The notes: generated by a model not told the origin, from the letters alone. DNA of 64,000 nt from Geomonas azotofigens (GCF_018919395.1 NZ_JAHLME010000001.1:868001-932000), one strand, 5' to 3'. Positions 8,698 through 19,270 are shown, numbered from the stretch's first letter. Made by a program: numbers and translations.

Positions 8698-8722
8698 CTC
8701 CCCCTCCCGCAAGGGGAGGGGG
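8698..8722. repeat. GC-rich palindromic intergenic repeat
   Basis: CTCCCCCTCCC-GCAA-GGGGAGGGGG type hairpin. A related palindrome is at 50347-50369, suggesting a dispersed family. Confidence 0.4.
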
Positions 8723-8762
8723 ACGGTAGCCGCGTGTCCCCGGAATTCACGGACGAACAACG

Positions 8763-8793
8763 AAAAGCCCCCCGGCTTCGCCAGGGGGCTTTC
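8763..8793. terminator. Bidirectional terminator
   Basis: AAAGCCCCCCGG and CCAGGGGGCTTT arms around CTTCG, between the receptor gene (+) and the triheme cytochrome gene (-). Confidence 0.85.
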
Positions 8794-8818
8794 TTGTTAG
8801 CGTGAGGCGCTGCGCGTT

Positions 8819-9247
8819 CTACTTGTCGTGGCAGGTGAGGCAGAGCGCGCTGTTTTTGTCGCTCTTGATGAGGTGCCCCTTGGCGGGGTTGAGCGGGTCA
8901 TGGCAGGTGAGGCACCCGACGGCGCCGTTGACCATGATCATGTTGCGCTCCTGGGCCGAGATCGGCTTGTAGCCCGGTTTCATGTCGACGTAGCTTTGGT
9001 AGATCATGCCGATGGGGTGTTCGCCGTCGAAAGAGTGCACGTGCGACCCATGTCCCGAGGGGTTGTTGCGCAGGTTGACCTTGATGTCTGGGCCTGAGGC
9101 GCCGTCGTGGCAGCCGATGCACTCCTTGGAAAGCGGATCGATCTGCGGCGGGGCCGCGGCCGGAGCGTCCGGAGCGGTGACCACCCCCACGACAAGCAGT
9201 GCCGCCGCGAAAGCGATCAGCGCGGCATCTTTCAAACCATTCGACAT
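8819..9247 (-). CDS. Triheme periplasmic c-type cytochrome
   Basis: 142 residues with a signal peptide (hydrophobic 10-24, cleavage near APAAA). Three CXXCH sites: CIGCH near 43, CLTCH near 112 and CLTCHDK at the C-terminus. A His-rich middle (GHGSHVHSFDGEHP) can supply the second axial ligands. The wide gap between sites one and two sets it apart from compact c7 cytochromes. It is probably a small periplasmic electron carrier. It lies 73 bases downstream of the secreted protein gene at 9321 and is likely co-transcribed with it. Confidence 0.85.
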   Translation of the reverse strand: MSNGLKDAALIAFAAALLVVGVVTAPDAPAAAPPQIDPLSKECIGCHDGASGPDIKVNLRNNPSGHGSHVHSFDGEHPIGMIYQSYVDMKPGYKPISAQERNMIMVNGAVGCLTCHDPLNPAKGHLIKSDKNSALCLTCHDK

Positions 9248-9320
9248 TGTTTCCTCCCGTGCACGTGATGTCGTCTCTTATCGGCGGACCCCTGCCATTT
9301 CTTTAGAGGCTGCCGCCGGC

Positions 9321-9665
9321 TCAATGGACAGCCCCGGCGCCGCTGGCGGAACCCCACGAGAAGGAGAGCCACGCCACCGAGAGCTGTTCCGTCATCTCCG
9401 TGGGCTCTTTCACGCTACTGCCGGCGACCTCCTCGGGAGAGGCGATCGGGTTACTGGCCTTGGCCCGCTCCACTTTCACCAGGTACGCCCTCTGGGCTTC
9501 GACCGACTTTTGCAGCTGCAGCGAGTAGGGGCACTTGCCGCGCGGCTCGGTCGGGTCCGAGTCGTCGGCATGCGCCGTCGCGGTGAAGGGGGGAGAGATG
9601 ATGGTGAGCAGGGAGAGGGTGCTTATCGCTAAAAGCGCCGCTTTGAGGTGCTTGGTGGTTGTCAT
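9321..9665 (-). CDS. Secreted hypothetical protein
   Basis: 114 residues: signal peptide (MTTTKHLKAALLAIST... cleaved near AHA), then a short acidic, helical protein with one Cys (RGKCPYSLQLQKS). The C-terminal part is Ser/Gly/Ala-rich (SWGSASGAGAVH). No family recognised. Its position just before a triheme cytochrome gene in the same direction suggests a periplasmic partner or assembly role, which is inference only. The start at 9665 follows GGAGCCAGCC. Confidence 0.6.
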   Translation of the reverse strand: MTTTKHLKAALLAISTLSLLTIISPPFTATAHADDSDPTEPRGKCPYSLQLQKSVEAQRAYLVKVERAKASNPIASPEEVAGSSVKEPTEMTEQLSVAWLSFSWGSASGAGAVH

Positions 9666-9879
9666 GGCTGGCTCCTGTACCGGTTCGGTAGATACCTGGA
9701 CCAGTACAAGGAGGGTGCCAAGCGGACAAGAAATGTCCGGAATATAACTGCTGTCTTTACGGGTGGTTAGCGTGCTGGCGGGACGTCGCCTTCGCGCATC
9801 TGTTCAGATGCTGCACAATTGGTCGCTGGTGCCTGTTCAGGTTCTGATACCTTTCTCCATGCTCTGAAGGCTGAACAGC

Positions 9880-9913
9880 AAACGGCCCCTGGCTAGCTGC
9901 CAAGGGCCGTTCT
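9880..9913 (-). terminator. Terminator after the CheB/CheR hybrid gene
   Basis: AACGGCCCTTGGCA and the AGCCAGGGGCCGTT complement form a long stem; the minus-strand tail is TTTGCTG. Bases 9666-9879 show no other feature. Confidence 0.65.
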
Positions 9914-9958
9914 CGTGAATGGCGGTGCCTCTCCCCCAGGGGCCGCGCGCTGCGCGGC

Positions 9959-12900
9959 TCATCCCTGCGCCCCGGCCGATTCCGAGGCTTGGCTGTACTG
10001 GTCCAGTACTTCCCTGAGCGCCTTGAAGTCCACCGGCTTGGTGATCACCTGGGTCACCCCGCCCGCCAGGAAGCGCTCGTGGGCTTCACCCATGACGTGG
10101 GCGGTGAGGGCGAAGACCGGGACTTCGCGGTTGGGGTTGTCCTCAGGCAGTTGCCGGATGGCCTGCGTCGCGCTCAGCCCGTCGATGTCGGGCATCGAGA
10201 TGTCCATCAGGATGACGTCGAATGCTTCCTGGGCCACGCGGGAAAGCGCCTGGCGCCCGTTGGCGACCACCGTGGGCTGGTGCCCCGACCGCTTCAGCAT
10301 CTGGGTCAACAGCTCCCGGCTGACCGCGTCATCCTCGGCGAGGAGGATCTTGAGGGCGTTGTCGCGGTGGGGCGAGGGGGCATCCCCTTTCAGTTCCGTC
10401 GCCCCGGTTACCGCGCTCTTTGCAACCTGGCACACCACCGTGAAGTGGAATACCGCGCCGCGCTCGGGCTTGCTGGCCAGCCAGATCGTCCCTCCCATGA
10501 GTTCCACCAGCTGCTTGCAGATGGCGAGCCCCAGGCCGGTGCCGCCGAACTTGCGGGTGATGGAGTCGTCCGCCTGGGTGAAGGGCTCGAACAGGTGCTC
10601 GGCCATCGCCGGTTCCAGGCCGATCCCGGTGTCGGCGATGATGAAGTGGAGCCGCAACTGCCCCGGGCCTGCCGGGGAGGTCTCCACCTGCAGCGAGATC
10701 ACCCCCTGCTCGGTGAACTTGATGGCGTTGGACAACAGGTTGGAGAGCACCTGTTTCAAGCGCAGCGGGTCGCCGACCAGCGCCAGTTGCAGCGCGTCCA
10801 GCGGCGTGCAGTCGAGCTGCAGCCCCTTGGCCAGAAGCCGCGGGGTGTGCACGCGCAGCGTCTCGTCCATGATCTCGCTCAGGACGAAGCGCTCGTTGGT
10901 GATGCCGATTTTTCCTGCCTCGATCTTCGAGAAGTCGAGGATGTCGTCGATGATGGCGAGCAGGTTGCCGGTCGCCTGCTGCATCGTTTTCAGAAAATCG
11001 CGCTGTTCGGCGGTGAGCGGCGTCATCTCCAGGAGCTGCACCACCCCCAGGATGCCATTGATCGGCGTGCGGATTTCATGGCTCATGTTGGCCAGGAACA
11101 GGCTCTTGGCGATGTTCGCCTTGTCGGCGGATTCCTTGGCCAGCCTGAGTTCCTGGGTGCGCTCGTCCACCTTGCGCTCCAGCTCGCGGTTGGAGAGATG
11201 GACCGCCTGCTCGGCGCGCTTCAGCGCGGTGATGTCGGTGAAGGTGAGCACCACCCCGTCCACCGAGCCCGACTCGGTCCGGAACGGGAAGATGCGGTTT
11301 AAAAACCACAGGCCGTCGCTGGTGCAATCTTCCTTCTCAACGTGCTGCCCGGTCCTGAGGACCGTCTTCGCGTCCTCGAGCATCGACTGCTGGTGGGTGA
11401 GGTGGTACGCGATGTGGTCGATGGGGCGCCCGATATCCTGCGGCAGCAGCTTGAAGATCCGCTCCAGTGAGGAATTGTATTTCCGGATGCGCAGGTTCTG
11501 GTCCAGGAAAACGAGGCCGACTTCCAGGCTGGAGAGGAGGTTGTCGTGGTCGCGGTTGAGCTGCAGCAGCTCCTTGTTCTTCAGCTCGAACTCGGAGTTC
11601 ACCGTGTAGAGTTCCTCGTTCACCGAGTGCAGTTCCTCGTTGGTGCTCTGCAGCTCCTCGTTACTGGCCAGCAGCTCCTCGTTGGTCGCCTGGAGTTCCT
11701 CGTTCGAGGTCTGCAGCTCCTCGATGGTGGTGCTGAGGCTCTCCTTCACGGCCTGCAGCTCACCCTCGAGTTCCATCATGCGTTGCCTGACATGCTCGGA
11801 GGCGAGTTCGGCGGTGGCGCCCTCCTGCTCCTCGTCACGCGCCGGTTGCGGCGTCGCCATGGAGGGGGCGAAGGAAATGAAAAAGTGGGTGAGTTGCGCC
11901 TTGCGGTCCGGAAGCGGGCGTACCAGCAGGTCGAAGCGCTTCTTCTCCTCGCCGACCTGCATGATGATCTTCTTCATGATGATGTCGGTCTTGGCCTTCT
12001 CGGCGCGATGGAAGGCGGTGCTCAGCGGTATCCGGAGCGCGTCGTCGACCAGCCCCAGGATGTCGTTCTCGTAGCGCCCGGTGGGCGGTTTCAGAAACGA
12101 CGAGGCGTCCCCGAAGTGATGCAGGATCTGGCGTTTCTCGTTGACCAGGACGCCGCAGGGCATGTACTGGCCGAGCAGGAGGTCGTAGTCGTTCAAGAGC
12201 TGGCGGTCCATGGTCACCGAGGGGCGCTCGATGCGCTGCAGGACCGGCAGGGCCGGCCGGGCCGGGACGTTGGCGATATCGAGCTCGGCGGCGAAGCGGA
12301 GGTCGTGGGTCTTGCGGAACATCTTGGACGGGCTGTCCACGGTCTCGAACTGGCCGGAGCGCTTGCCGATCCCCTCGCTGCTGCCAAGGAACATGAACCC
12401 CTTGCTGCGCAGGGCGAAGCTGAACAGTGCCAATACCTTCTCCTGGGTGGCCGGCTCGAGGTAGATGAGGAGGTTACGGCAGCAGATCAGGTCCATCCTG
12501 GTGAAGGGTGGATCGCTGATCAGGTTGTGGGTCGCGAAGACGATCATCTTGCGCAACGCCGGACTCATGTGGTAGTGCCCCCCCTCGTGGTGGCAGAAGT
12601 GGAGCAGGCGCTCCTTGGACATGTTCCTCAGGCGCTGCGCCTCGTATGTGCCGTGCGAGGCGATCTCGATCGATTTTCGGTGCGCGTCGGTGGCGAAGAT
12701 GGTGATCTTGCCGGTGAAGCCGAGTTCCTGCGCCTTTTCGGTGAAGAGGATGGCGAGCGTGTAGGCCTCTTCCCCGGTGGCGCACCCCGCCGACCAGATC
12801 CTGACCTCGTCGTGCTCCTTGCGCCCCCGCAGGATCTCGGGAATGACGACGTCCTCCAGCACCTTGAAGGCCTTGGGGTCCCGGAAGAACTCGGTGACCC

Positions 12901-13756
12901 CGATCAGCAGGTCGCGGTACAGCGCATCGAGCTCCTCCGGGTCCCGGGCGAGAAGCGCCGCGTACGCCGTCGACTCGCCCAGGTGGCAGAACTCCATCCG
13001 CCTCTGGATGCGGCGCGTGATGGTCGGCGGCTTGTACTTGGAGAAGTCGATGCTGTACTGGCTTTTCAACAGCGCGAAGATCTGCTGGTACTCGCCGTTG
13101 TACTGGTCGTCGGCCAGGTAGCCGTACAACGCCTGGCGCCGCTCCTCGGGCGGGGTGCGGGCGTAGCGCATGATGGCGGCCGGCATCTCCTCGGGATCGA
13201 GCATCAGGTCGCAAAACCCGGTGGCGATGGCGCTGCGGGGCATGCCGTCGAACTGGGCCGAATCGACTGTCTGTACCAGCACCAGGCCTCCGGCATCGTG
13301 GATGTCGCGGACGCCGCGCGAACCGTCGGTGCCGGTCCCCGACAGGATCACCGCGATCGCCTGTGGCCCCGCGTCCTCGGCGAGGGAGCGCAGGAAGACG
13401 TCGATGGGGAGTTCGGAGTGCTGCGCCGGCAAAAGCTCGGTGAGGTAGAGCTTTCCTTTCGAGACCGTCATGTGCGTTTTTGAGGGTATCAGGTAGATGG
13501 AGTTGCTGCGCAGCGTGATGCCGTTGGTGACGCGGTGGATGGACATCTTGGTGTGGCGGGCCAGAAGGTCATCCATCAGGCTCTTGAAATCGGGGGAGAG
13601 GTGCTGGATCACCACGAAGGCCATGCCGCTGTTGGGCGGCATGGTGCCGAAGAACTTTTCTAATGCTGCGAGCCCGCCGGCGGATGCCCCGAGGCCGACG
13701 ACGAAAGACGGCTTGGTCTTGGAGGCGGCGGACGTGCTGTTGGTTGTTTTTTTCAT
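9959..13756 (-). CDS. CheB-CheR-PAS-histidine kinase-receiver hybrid protein
   Basis: 1265 residues, cytoplasmic. Domains in order: CheB methylesterase (about 20-200; GLGASAGG Ser, VIQHLSPD His, SGTGTDGS Asp); CheR methyltransferase (about 215-480; [26 protein letters not shown] site, CCRNLLIYL); a coiled coil of seven-residue repeats (T/S-NEELQ, about 665-730); PAS (about 735-860); HisKA with phosphorylatable His in NMSHEIRTP; HATPase ([26 protein letters not shown]); and a C-terminal receiver (LAEDD, Asp in ILMDISMPD). It lacks the N-terminal receiver of ordinary CheB. The start at 13756 suits the GGAGGG site; two in-frame ATGs lie just upstream. It probably couples methylation-type sensing to phosphorelay; the partner is unknown. 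Confidence 0.92.
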   Translation of the reverse strand: MKKTTNSTSAASKTKPSFVVGLGASAGGLAALEKFFGTMPPNSGMAFVVIQHLSPDFKSLMDDLLARHTKMSIHRVTNGITLRSNSIYLIPSKTHMTVSKGKLYLTELLPAQHSELPIDVFLRSLAEDAGPQAIAVILSGTGTDGSRGVRDIHDAGGLVLVQTVDSAQFDGMPRSAIATGFCDLMLDPEEMPAAIMRYARTPPEERRQALYGYLADDQYNGEYQQIFALLKSQYSIDFSKYKPPTITRRIQRRMEFCHLGESTAYAALLARDPEELDALYRDLLIGVTEFFRDPKAFKVLEDVVIPEILRGRKEHDEVRIWSAGCATGEEAYTLAILFTEKAQELGFTGKITIFATDAHRKSIEIASHGTYEAQRLRNMSKERLLHFCHHEGGHYHMSPALRKMIVFATHNLISDPPFTRMDLICCRNLLIYLEPATQEKVLALFSFALRSKGFMFLGSSEGIGKRSGQFETVDSPSKMFRKTHDLRFAAELDIANVPARPALPVLQRIERPSVTMDRQLLNDYDLLLGQYMPCGVLVNEKRQILHHFGDASSFLKPPTGRYENDILGLVDDALRIPLSTAFHRAEKAKTDIIMKKIIMQVGEEKKRFDLLVRPLPDRKAQLTHFFISFAPSMATPQPARDEEQEGATAELASEHVRQRMMELEGELQAVKESLSTTIEELQTSNEELQATNEELLASNEELQSTNEELHSVNEELYTVNSEFELKNKELLQLNRDHDNLLSSLEVGLVFLDQNLRIRKYNSSLERIFKLLPQDIGRPIDHIAYHLTHQQSMLEDAKTVLRTGQHVEKEDCTSDGLWFLNRIFPFRTESGSVDGVVLTFTDITALKRAEQAVHLSNRELERKVDERTQELRLAKESADKANIAKSLFLANMSHEIRTPINGILGVVQLLEMTPLTAEQRDFLKTMQQATGNLLAIIDDILDFSKIEAGKIGITNERFVLSEIMDETLRVHTPRLLAKGLQLDCTPLDALQLALVGDPLRLKQVLSNLLSNAIKFTEQGVISLQVETSPAGPGQLRLHFIIADTGIGLEPAMAEHLFEPFTQADDSITRKFGGTGLGLAICKQLVELMGGTIWLASKPERGAVFHFTVVCQVAKSAVTGATELKGDAPSPHRDNALKILLAEDDAVSRELLTQMLKRSGHQPTVVANGRQALSRVAQEAFDVILMDISMPDIDGLSATQAIRQLPEDNPNREVPVFALTAHVMGEAHERFLAGGVTQVITKPVDFKALREVLDQYSQASESAGAQG

Positions 13757-13906
13757 GGCCATACCCTCCACTATTGAAAATCAAGCAAAGCCCCCGGGAG
13801 GACCATTGAAATTCTGAAGGATCAAATAGCTGAAAGTCCATGATCAAGGGCTATTCCCTGGGATTGTTCTCCTTTTGCATGGGTTGAAGAGGATCTTTTA
13901 TATCTC

Positions 13907-13935
13907 ATTAGACCGCGACCGCCAATGATTGTCAA
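13907..13935 (-). promoter_or_regulatory. Sigma-70 type promoter of the hybrid gene
   Basis: Minus strand TTGACA, 17 bases, TCTAAT, leaving a leader of about 145 bases before the start at 13756. No riboswitch is recognised in that leader. Confidence 0.6.
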
Positions 13936-14056
13936 TGGCACGTGTGGTCAGAAAAAACCCAGGGCGTTTTCCACGTTTTCCCGGCGCTGCGGGGCCCCGC
14001 TGCCGGACCCGGCGCTCACCGATCTCTGAGGCCGCCAAGGATAACACGAAACGAAA

Positions 14057-14090
14057 AGAGCCCCCGGCTGGACGCCGGGGGCTCTTTTTT
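14057..14090. terminator. Strong terminator abutting the group II intron
   Basis: AGAGCCCCCGGC / GCCGGGGGCTCT 12-bp stem, with TTTTTT on the plus side and TTTTCG on the minus side. Without the intron it would lie some 40 bases after the nonaheme cytochrome stop codon, so it is probably that gene's terminator. Confidence 0.85.
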
Positions 14091-14092
14091 GC

Positions 14093-16036
14093 GTGCGCCC
14101 GGCAGGGCGCGTGGCGCGCAAGCGCCATCCATTCAGCTATGGTGGCTGATTGGTGACTTGGAGGTGCAAGTCCTCTATGGACCCTGATGGTGGGAACCAT
14201 TAGCCGAACGGCAAGGGTGTCCGGGGCGACCCGGAATCTGAAGGAAGCCGCAGGCAAAGTCCCGGCCCGACGTACAGAAATCGCATACGAGGCAGTCGCA
14301 TCTGGGCGAGGAGGCGCAAATCTTCAAAGCCCAATAACCATCCAGGAAGGTGCGGGTGTATATGCGGCGGGTATATGGGATGAAGGTCACGCGCATTACC
14401 CGGGGAGATCTGCCGCTCCGCACTGGGCGAAATCCCGGGGCATGGAGACCTGGGAACAGATCACCTGAAGTTCGGCAGAAGTCAGCAGAGGCCATACGAG
14501 CTGGAACAACCGACCGGCAAAGGGCCGAACACGATGAAACGGACAGGAGCCTGAAGTTTCGATGACGCGAGAAAAGGCAGAAGCCTCGAATGGGAGATCG
14601 GGGGCCGAATCAAAGGGTAGGGGCCGGAAGCCCCAAGAGTATGGTGTCGGTGCATCGGGCGTCACGGCAATGACAGAGATCGACTGGCCCGAGGCGGAAG
14701 AGCGGTTGATGGAAGAAGTGGTCAGCCGCGGCAACATGATGAAGGCTCTGAACCGGGTGGTATCTAACAAAGGGGCGGCTGGCGTCGATGGGATGACCAC
14801 CGGTCGTTTGAAGGAGTACCTACAGCGGGAATGGCCTCGCATGAAGGAAGAACTGTTGACGGGACGGTATCAACCTCAACCGGTGCGGAAGGTAGAAATT
14901 CCAAAGCCGGGGGGAGGCGTGAGGATGTTGGGAATCCCGACCGTGGTTGACCGCCTCATTCAGCAGGCGTTGTATCAGGAACTGGGGCCGTTGTTTGAAA
15001 CTGGCTTCTCTGCAAGCTCCTATGGGTTTCGGCCCGGAAAGAGTGCTCATCACGCTGTAAAGGCAGCACGTAGCCACGTAGCATCAGGGCTGCGATGGGT
15101 GGTCGATATCGACCTTGCACAGTTCTTTGACCGGGTGAACCATGACATATTGATGTCGCGTGTGGCCCGCAAGGTTAAAGACAAGCGGGTACTGTTGCTG
15201 ATCCGCAGATACCTGCAAGCCGGCCTGTTCGAGGGGGGCATTATCTCCCCTAGAAGTGAAGGGACACCGCAGGGAGGGCCGTTATCCCCTCTGTTGTCGA
15301 ACATCCTTCTGGACGAACTTGATAAGGAACTGGAGAAACGCGGGCACTCCTTTTGTCGGTACGCCGACGATGCGAACGTGTACGTTCGCACCAAGCGCTC
15401 CGCGCAAAGAGTGATGTCCTCGCTGACCATGTTCCTAGAAACGCGGCTGAAGCTTACGGTCAACCAAGCGAAGAGCGCGGTTGATCGTCCCTGGAACCGG
15501 CAGTTTCTCGGGTACGGCATGAGCAACCATCGCACGCCCCAGATCAAAGTAGGGGGGAAGTCGTTGGAGCGGCTCAAATCCAAGCTACGAGAAATAGGCA
15601 GGAAAGGAAGAGGACGCAACGTAAAGCGGGTCATCGAAGAACTCACGCCAGTTCTGCGTGGGTGGTCCACCTACTTCAAGCTGTCTCAAGTGAAGAAACC
15701 GTTTGAAGAGGTCGATGGCTGGCTGCGCCGGAAGCTGCGCTGCATCATGTGGCGGCAGTGGAAGCGTCCCTCGACCAGAGCCAGGAAGCTGATACAACGA
15801 GGCCTGTCGGAGGAACGGGCGTGGATGAGCGCCCAAAATGGACGAGGCCCCTGGTGGAACTCAGGAGCCTCGCACATGAATCAAGCCTTTGATAGATCTT
15901 ACTTCACGAAACTGGGACTGATATCACTTCTATCTCAGTTCCACCGCTTCGAGCGTTCAACGTGAACCGCCGTGTACGGAACCGTACGCACGGTGGTGTG
16001 GGAGGACGGCGGGAGTAATCCCGCCTCCTACCCGAT
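14093..16036 (+). mobile_element. Group II intron, bacterial class C (IIC)
   Basis: Begins GTGCGCCCGGCA, two bases after a terminator T-run, the known target preference of class IIC introns. Domain I segments such as GCAAGGGTGTCCGGGGCGAC and GGAATCTGAAGGAAGC, and later TTACCCGGGGAG and CAGAAGTCAGCAGA, match the pattern I recall for the Oceanobacillus IIC ribozyme. A reverse transcriptase is encoded in domain IV. Domain V is the 34-base hairpin at 15964-15997 (GAACCGCCGTG...CACGGTGGT), and domain VI is at about 16000-16033. The 3' end is placed after CCCGAT by analogy and may be a few bases off. All ribozyme and protein parts look intact, so it may be active. Confidence 0.88.
14562..15965 (+). 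CDS. ltrA: Group II intron reverse transcriptase/maturase (LtrA type)
   Basis: 467 residues. The reverse transcriptase domain has all core blocks: [73 protein letters not shown] and the catalytic YADD near residues 267-270. The thumb/maturase domain follows ([19 protein letters not shown]). No HNH endonuclease is present, as expected for class IIC. It aids splicing and reverse transcribes the intron into new sites. The start at 14562 has GGAG about ten bases upstream; an internal Met at 14670 is an alternative. The stop codon touches domain V. Confidence 0.95.
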   Translation: MTREKAEASNGRSGAESKGRGRKPQEYGVGASGVTAMTEIDWPEAEERLMEEVVSRGNMMKALNRVVSNKGAAGVDGMTTGRLKEYLQREWPRMKEELLTGRYQPQPVRKVEIPKPGGGVRMLGIPTVVDRLIQQALYQELGPLFETGFSASSYGFRPGKSAHHAVKAARSHVASGLRWVVDIDLAQFFDRVNHDILMSRVARKVKDKRVLLLIRRYLQAGLFEGGIISPRSEGTPQGGPLSPLLSNILLDELDKELEKRGHSFCRYADDANVYVRTKRSAQRVMSSLTMFLETRLKLTVNQAKSAVDRPWNRQFLGYGMSNHRTPQIKVGGKSLERLKSKLREIGRKGRGRNVKRVIEELTPVLRGWSTYFKLSQVKKPFEEVDGWLRRKLRCIMWRQWKRPSTRARKLIQRGLSEERAWMSAQNGRGPWWNSGASHMNQAFDRSYFTKLGLISLLSQFHRFERST

Positions 16037-16072
16037 GCTGCGGACCGGGGTCCCTCCGGTCCGGTGATCGTG

Positions 16073-19042
16073 CTAGGGCAATACGGTGAAGTTGGAACTG
16101 GACGTGCCGGTGCCGCCCGCTGTGGTGACCGAGATCCTGCCGGTCTTGGCACCGGTCGGGACCGTCAGCAGTACGGATCCGGCCGAGACGACCTTGAACG
16201 GCGCGCTCACGCCGCCGATCCGGGCCGACGTAATGCCCCCAAGGTTGCTGCCGGTCACGGTGATGACAGTTCCCACCTTGCCGGAGCTGGGCGAGAAGCT
16301 CTTGATGCGCGGAGCGACGCTCTTGGCAGAGACCGAGAAGCTGGAGCTGCTGGTTGCGCTGCCGGCGGCAGTTGTGACCGTGATCCGGCCGCTGGTGGCC
16401 CCGGCGGGGACGCCGGTGACCAGGGTGGTCCCCGAGATCACCGTGAAGGGGGCGCTGACGCCGTTGAACTTGACGCTGGTGGCGCCGGTGAAGTTGGCGC
16501 CGGTGACGGTGACCGCGGTCCCGACGCCGCCGTAGCCCGGGGTGAAACTCGAGATGACCGGGGTGCCCGTCACGTTGAAGGAGCCCGTACTGGTGGCGGT
16601 GCCGTTGGCAGTGGTGACGCTGACGGGGCCGGTGGTGGCGCCTTGCGGCACGATGGCGCTGAGCTGCGTCGCGGAGACCTCGCTGAAGCTCGCGCTGACG
16701 CCGTTGAACCTGACCTGGCTCACCCCGACCAGGTTGGCGCCGTTGATGGTGACCACGGTCCCGGCGGGCCCGGAGGCGGGGGTGAAGCCGCTGATGGCGG
16801 GGGCGGGGTAGACCACGGTGAGGACCGCGACGGTGCTGGTGGCCGACCCGGCGCTGTTGCTGACGACGGCGTAGTACGAACCGGCATTGGCGGAACTGGC
16901 CGAGGCGATGGAGAGGACGGGCGTGGTCGCGCCGGCAATGGCGGTCCCGTTTTTGAACCATTGGTAGCTCAAGGTGGCGCTGCCCGAGGCGGCGACGGTG
17001 AAGCTCGCCGCCGACCCGGCCGCTACCGTGACGCTGGCAGGGTTCTGGGTGATGACCGGGGCGCCGGGGGCGATGGTGACCGTGCCGGTACCGAGGTTGG
17101 AGTTCTTGGCGCCGTCGTAGGCCGCGAAGGTGAAGGTGTCCGTTCCGGTGAAGCCGTCACCGGGGAAGTAGGTGGCAATGCCGTTGGCAAGGCCGACGGT
17201 GCCGTTGGCCGGCTGGCTCACGATGCGCAGGACGGCGTTGGTCCCGGTTACCGGGATGGTCATGCTGACCGGGACCCCCGCCACCCCGGACCCGGTTACG
17301 TTGCCGACCGTGGGGGCGGTCGCGCTGTTGAACCCGGAGTTTGAGGGTCCGAGGTGGCAGGTGTAGCAGCCTATGGTGGCGCCGCGGAAGAAGGACTGGC
17401 TGCCGAAGTCGCCGAGACTCATGGTGCGGTTCGCCTGCATCCTGGAGAGGACGGTGCCCCGGTAGTCGGCGCCGTGGCAGGCCTTGCACGAGGCGACCCC
17501 GACCGAGCTGATCATGTCATGGTGCCCGCTTACCCAGCTCTGGCCGACCGGGTGCATGCCGTGCGGACCGCCGTTGGCGGTGGTGGGCGTCGTGGCGTGG
17601 CAGGCGGTGCACTCGACGGTGGTGCCGCCGTGCCCCTGGAGCTGGACGTTCCTGATGTTGTCGTTGCGCTGCGACGAGGGGAATTCGGCATGGGTGGAGC
17701 CGTGGCAGGCCGAACACTGCAACCCGCCGTGGCCGACGGAGAAGCGGTACAGCGACAGCCCCGGAGCCGGGGTGTCGGCGCTGGTGGCGAAGGTCTGGTC
17801 GGCGGGGACACGCGGCAAGCCGGTGCTGTCCAAGGCGCTGGTATACCGGATCTGCCCGCTGTTCTTGACGGCGGTGCCGGTATGACAGCTCTGGCAGTTG
17901 GGTTCCATGAACCAGCCGACCCTGGAGCTGGAGCCGACCTGCGCCATGCTGCCGTGGCAGCTCTGGCACTGCATGGCCATGGAGCCGTCGGCGGCGATGG
18001 CGCTCCCCATGGCGCCGCGCAGGCAGCGCGTGGCCGAGCCGGGGTGACAGCGGTAGCAGGCGTTCCGGTTGGTGGCGTCGTTCAGGGTGACGTTGAGGAT
18101 CGGGTCCTGCACGGAGGCGTGCAGGGTGTGCATGGACGAGGTGAGCGGCGGCACGGAGCCGTTGGCGCTCGCGAAGCTGGCGGTCCCGAGGGCCTCGGAG
18201 GCATGGCAGGCCGCGCAGACAATCGGTCTGCCGGCAGCCACGGTGGCGTAGAGTCCCTTCGGGTCGAGCCCCTTGGCGGCGAGGGCGTCATTATAGAGGG
18301 CGCCGTTTTGGGCGAACTGCTGCTCGTCGTGCAGGCGGATGATGTTGAGGCGGTAATCGCGGTCCTTGGTGGGGGCGAAGACCCACCCGGCGGCGGGTTG
18401 GGCCGCAGCCATGGTCCCGGAGCTGTGGCAGGCGCTGCAATCCATCTCATCGGATACCGGAAGCACGATGTCGCTCTTGGCGATCACCGTGTTGCTGGCG
18501 TCGCGCGCCACCAGGCGCATGAGCGGGTAGGAGTTCTTGTTCCCCTTGTCGTCGATCGGCGTCAGCGGGATCCCCTCGGCGCGGAACCAGTTGACCGGGG
18601 TCGCGACCCCTGCGGCCGGGGAGTTGTAGGTTTCGAACTTCATCTGCTGCGGGACGTTGGCAAGGCCGGGCATATTCCAGCCGACCAGGCCGTTGTCGGC
18701 GCTGGCCGAGGCCGGCAGGCCGTAGAGGGCGTTGGCGAACTGTCCCCAGTTCCCCTTGCCGATGGACGTCGAGTTGATGGACCCGTCGGGGTCGGCGACG
18801 GCCTCGTAGCTCAGCGTGTAGCCCGCGCCGCTTTGGACCAGCTTGCCACCCACGAGGAGCTGTGCCTCGATGGTGTTGTAGGGGGGGAGGATGGAAAAGA
18901 CGGAGTAATCGCTGTCCATGCAGTGCATGCCCAGGTTGTTCCAGCCGAGAATGGCGGCGCTGGCCCCGAAGGCCTGCGACATGAGCCCGGAGAGGGCGAG
19001 GCAACAGAGTGCGACGATGAATACCAGGCGGGTTTGTTTCAT
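16073..19042 (-). CDS. Nonaheme c-type cytochrome with Ig-like and IPT/TIG domains
   Basis: 989 residues with a signal peptide (MKQTRLVFIV...QAFGA). Residues 28-200 form a non-heme N-terminal domain. Nine CXXCH motifs follow at about 205-590: CSACH, CAACH, CYRCH, CQSCH, CQSCH, CSACH, CTACH, CKACH and CYTCH. The C-terminal 400 residues are beta-sandwich repeats: a cadherin-like domain (DGFTGTDTFTF), an Ig-like domain (YQWFKNGTAIAG) and three IPT/TIG repeats (PAISGFTPASGPAGT, PVISSFTPGYGGVGT, RIKSFSPSSGKVGT). It is most likely an exported or outer-surface electron-transfer protein; the repeats would act as stalk or attachment. The start follows GAAGGAGG. Expression is predicted to depend on the GEMM riboswitch upstream. 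Confidence 0.88.
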   Translation of the reverse strand: MKQTRLVFIVALCCLALSGLMSQAFGASAAILGWNNLGMHCMDSDYSVFSILPPYNTIEAQLLVGGKLVQSGAGYTLSYEAVADPDGSINSTSIGKGNWGQFANALYGLPASASADNGLVGWNMPGLANVPQQMKFETYNSPAAGVATPVNWFRAEGIPLTPIDDKGNKNSYPLMRLVARDASNTVIAKSDIVLPVSDEMDCSACHSSGTMAAAQPAAGWVFAPTKDRDYRLNIIRLHDEQQFAQNGALYNDALAAKGLDPKGLYATVAAGRPIVCAACHASEALGTASFASANGSVPPLTSSMHTLHASVQDPILNVTLNDATNRNACYRCHPGSATRCLRGAMGSAIAADGSMAMQCQSCHGSMAQVGSSSRVGWFMEPNCQSCHTGTAVKNSGQIRYTSALDSTGLPRVPADQTFATSADTPAPGLSLYRFSVGHGGLQCSACHGSTHAEFPSSQRNDNIRNVQLQGHGGTTVECTACHATTPTTANGGPHGMHPVGQSWVSGHHDMISSVGVASCKACHGADYRGTVLSRMQANRTMSLGDFGSQSFFRGATIGCYTCHLGPSNSGFNSATAPTVGNVTGSGVAGVPVSMTIPVTGTNAVLRIVSQPANGTVGLANGIATYFPGDGFTGTDTFTFAAYDGAKNSNLGTGTVTIAPGAPVITQNPASVTVAAGSAASFTVAASGSATLSYQWFKNGTAIAGATTPVLSIASASSANAGSYYAVVSNSAGSATSTVAVLTVVYPAPAISGFTPASGPAGTVVTINGANLVGVSQVRFNGVSASFSEVSATQLSAIVPQGATTGPVSVTTANGTATSTGSFNVTGTPVISSFTPGYGGVGTAVTVTGANFTGATSVKFNGVSAPFTVISGTTLVTGVPAGATSGRITVTTAAGSATSSSSFSVSAKSVAPRIKSFSPSSGKVGTVITVTGSNLGGITSARIGGVSAPFKVVSAGSVLLTVPTGAKTGRISVTTAGGTGTSSSNFTVLP

Positions 19043-19158
19043 GAAACCTCCTTCTTGCGAAAAGCTTCGTTGTCCTTCCCGGCGGCAGGCGCCCCCGGGA
19101 CTTCCTTTGGATGAGCGGGGACATCCCGCTTACCGTGAACAACTCCGGGTGTGCGCAC

Positions 19159-19205
19159 AAAAAAACCGGGTTGCTTCGATATCGTGAGATATTTCGGCAA
19201 CCCGG
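19159..19205 (-). terminator. Riboswitch-controlled terminator
   Basis: CCGGGTTGC / GCAACCCGG stem with an inner TATC...GATA stem, then TTTTTTT on the minus strand. Its 5' arm (19197-19205) is the same stretch as the 3' end of the aptamer P1, so the two structures are mutually exclusive. Confidence 0.85.
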
Positions 19206-19270
19206 CTGTCTCGGTGAGACCCTATGGGCTTTCCGCCCCACCCTCGCGGGTGGTTTAGTATTATCGTCTA
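19193..19270 (-). promoter_or_regulatory. GEMM-Ib riboswitch, predicted 3',3'-cGAMP type
   Basis: Minus strand: ACTAAACC, stem ACCC-GCGA-GGGT with a GNRA tetraloop, GGGGCGGAAAGCC, then P3 (GTCTC/GAGAC) and GCCGGGTTGCCG closing the aptamer. This is the GEMM-I fold. The base equivalent to G20 of the Vibrio Vc2 aptamer (two 5' of the base before AAACC) is A; in Geobacter this type is known to prefer cGAMP over c-di-GMP. It is fused to a terminator ahead of the nonaheme cytochrome gene. Ligand binding should stabilise P1 and prevent termination, an ON switch. Confidence 0.88.

Noticed and set aside
11546..13483. 645-codon plus-strand frame opposite the CheB/CheR hybrid
   Set aside because: Leu/Val/Gln-rich shadow of a well-supported multidomain gene.
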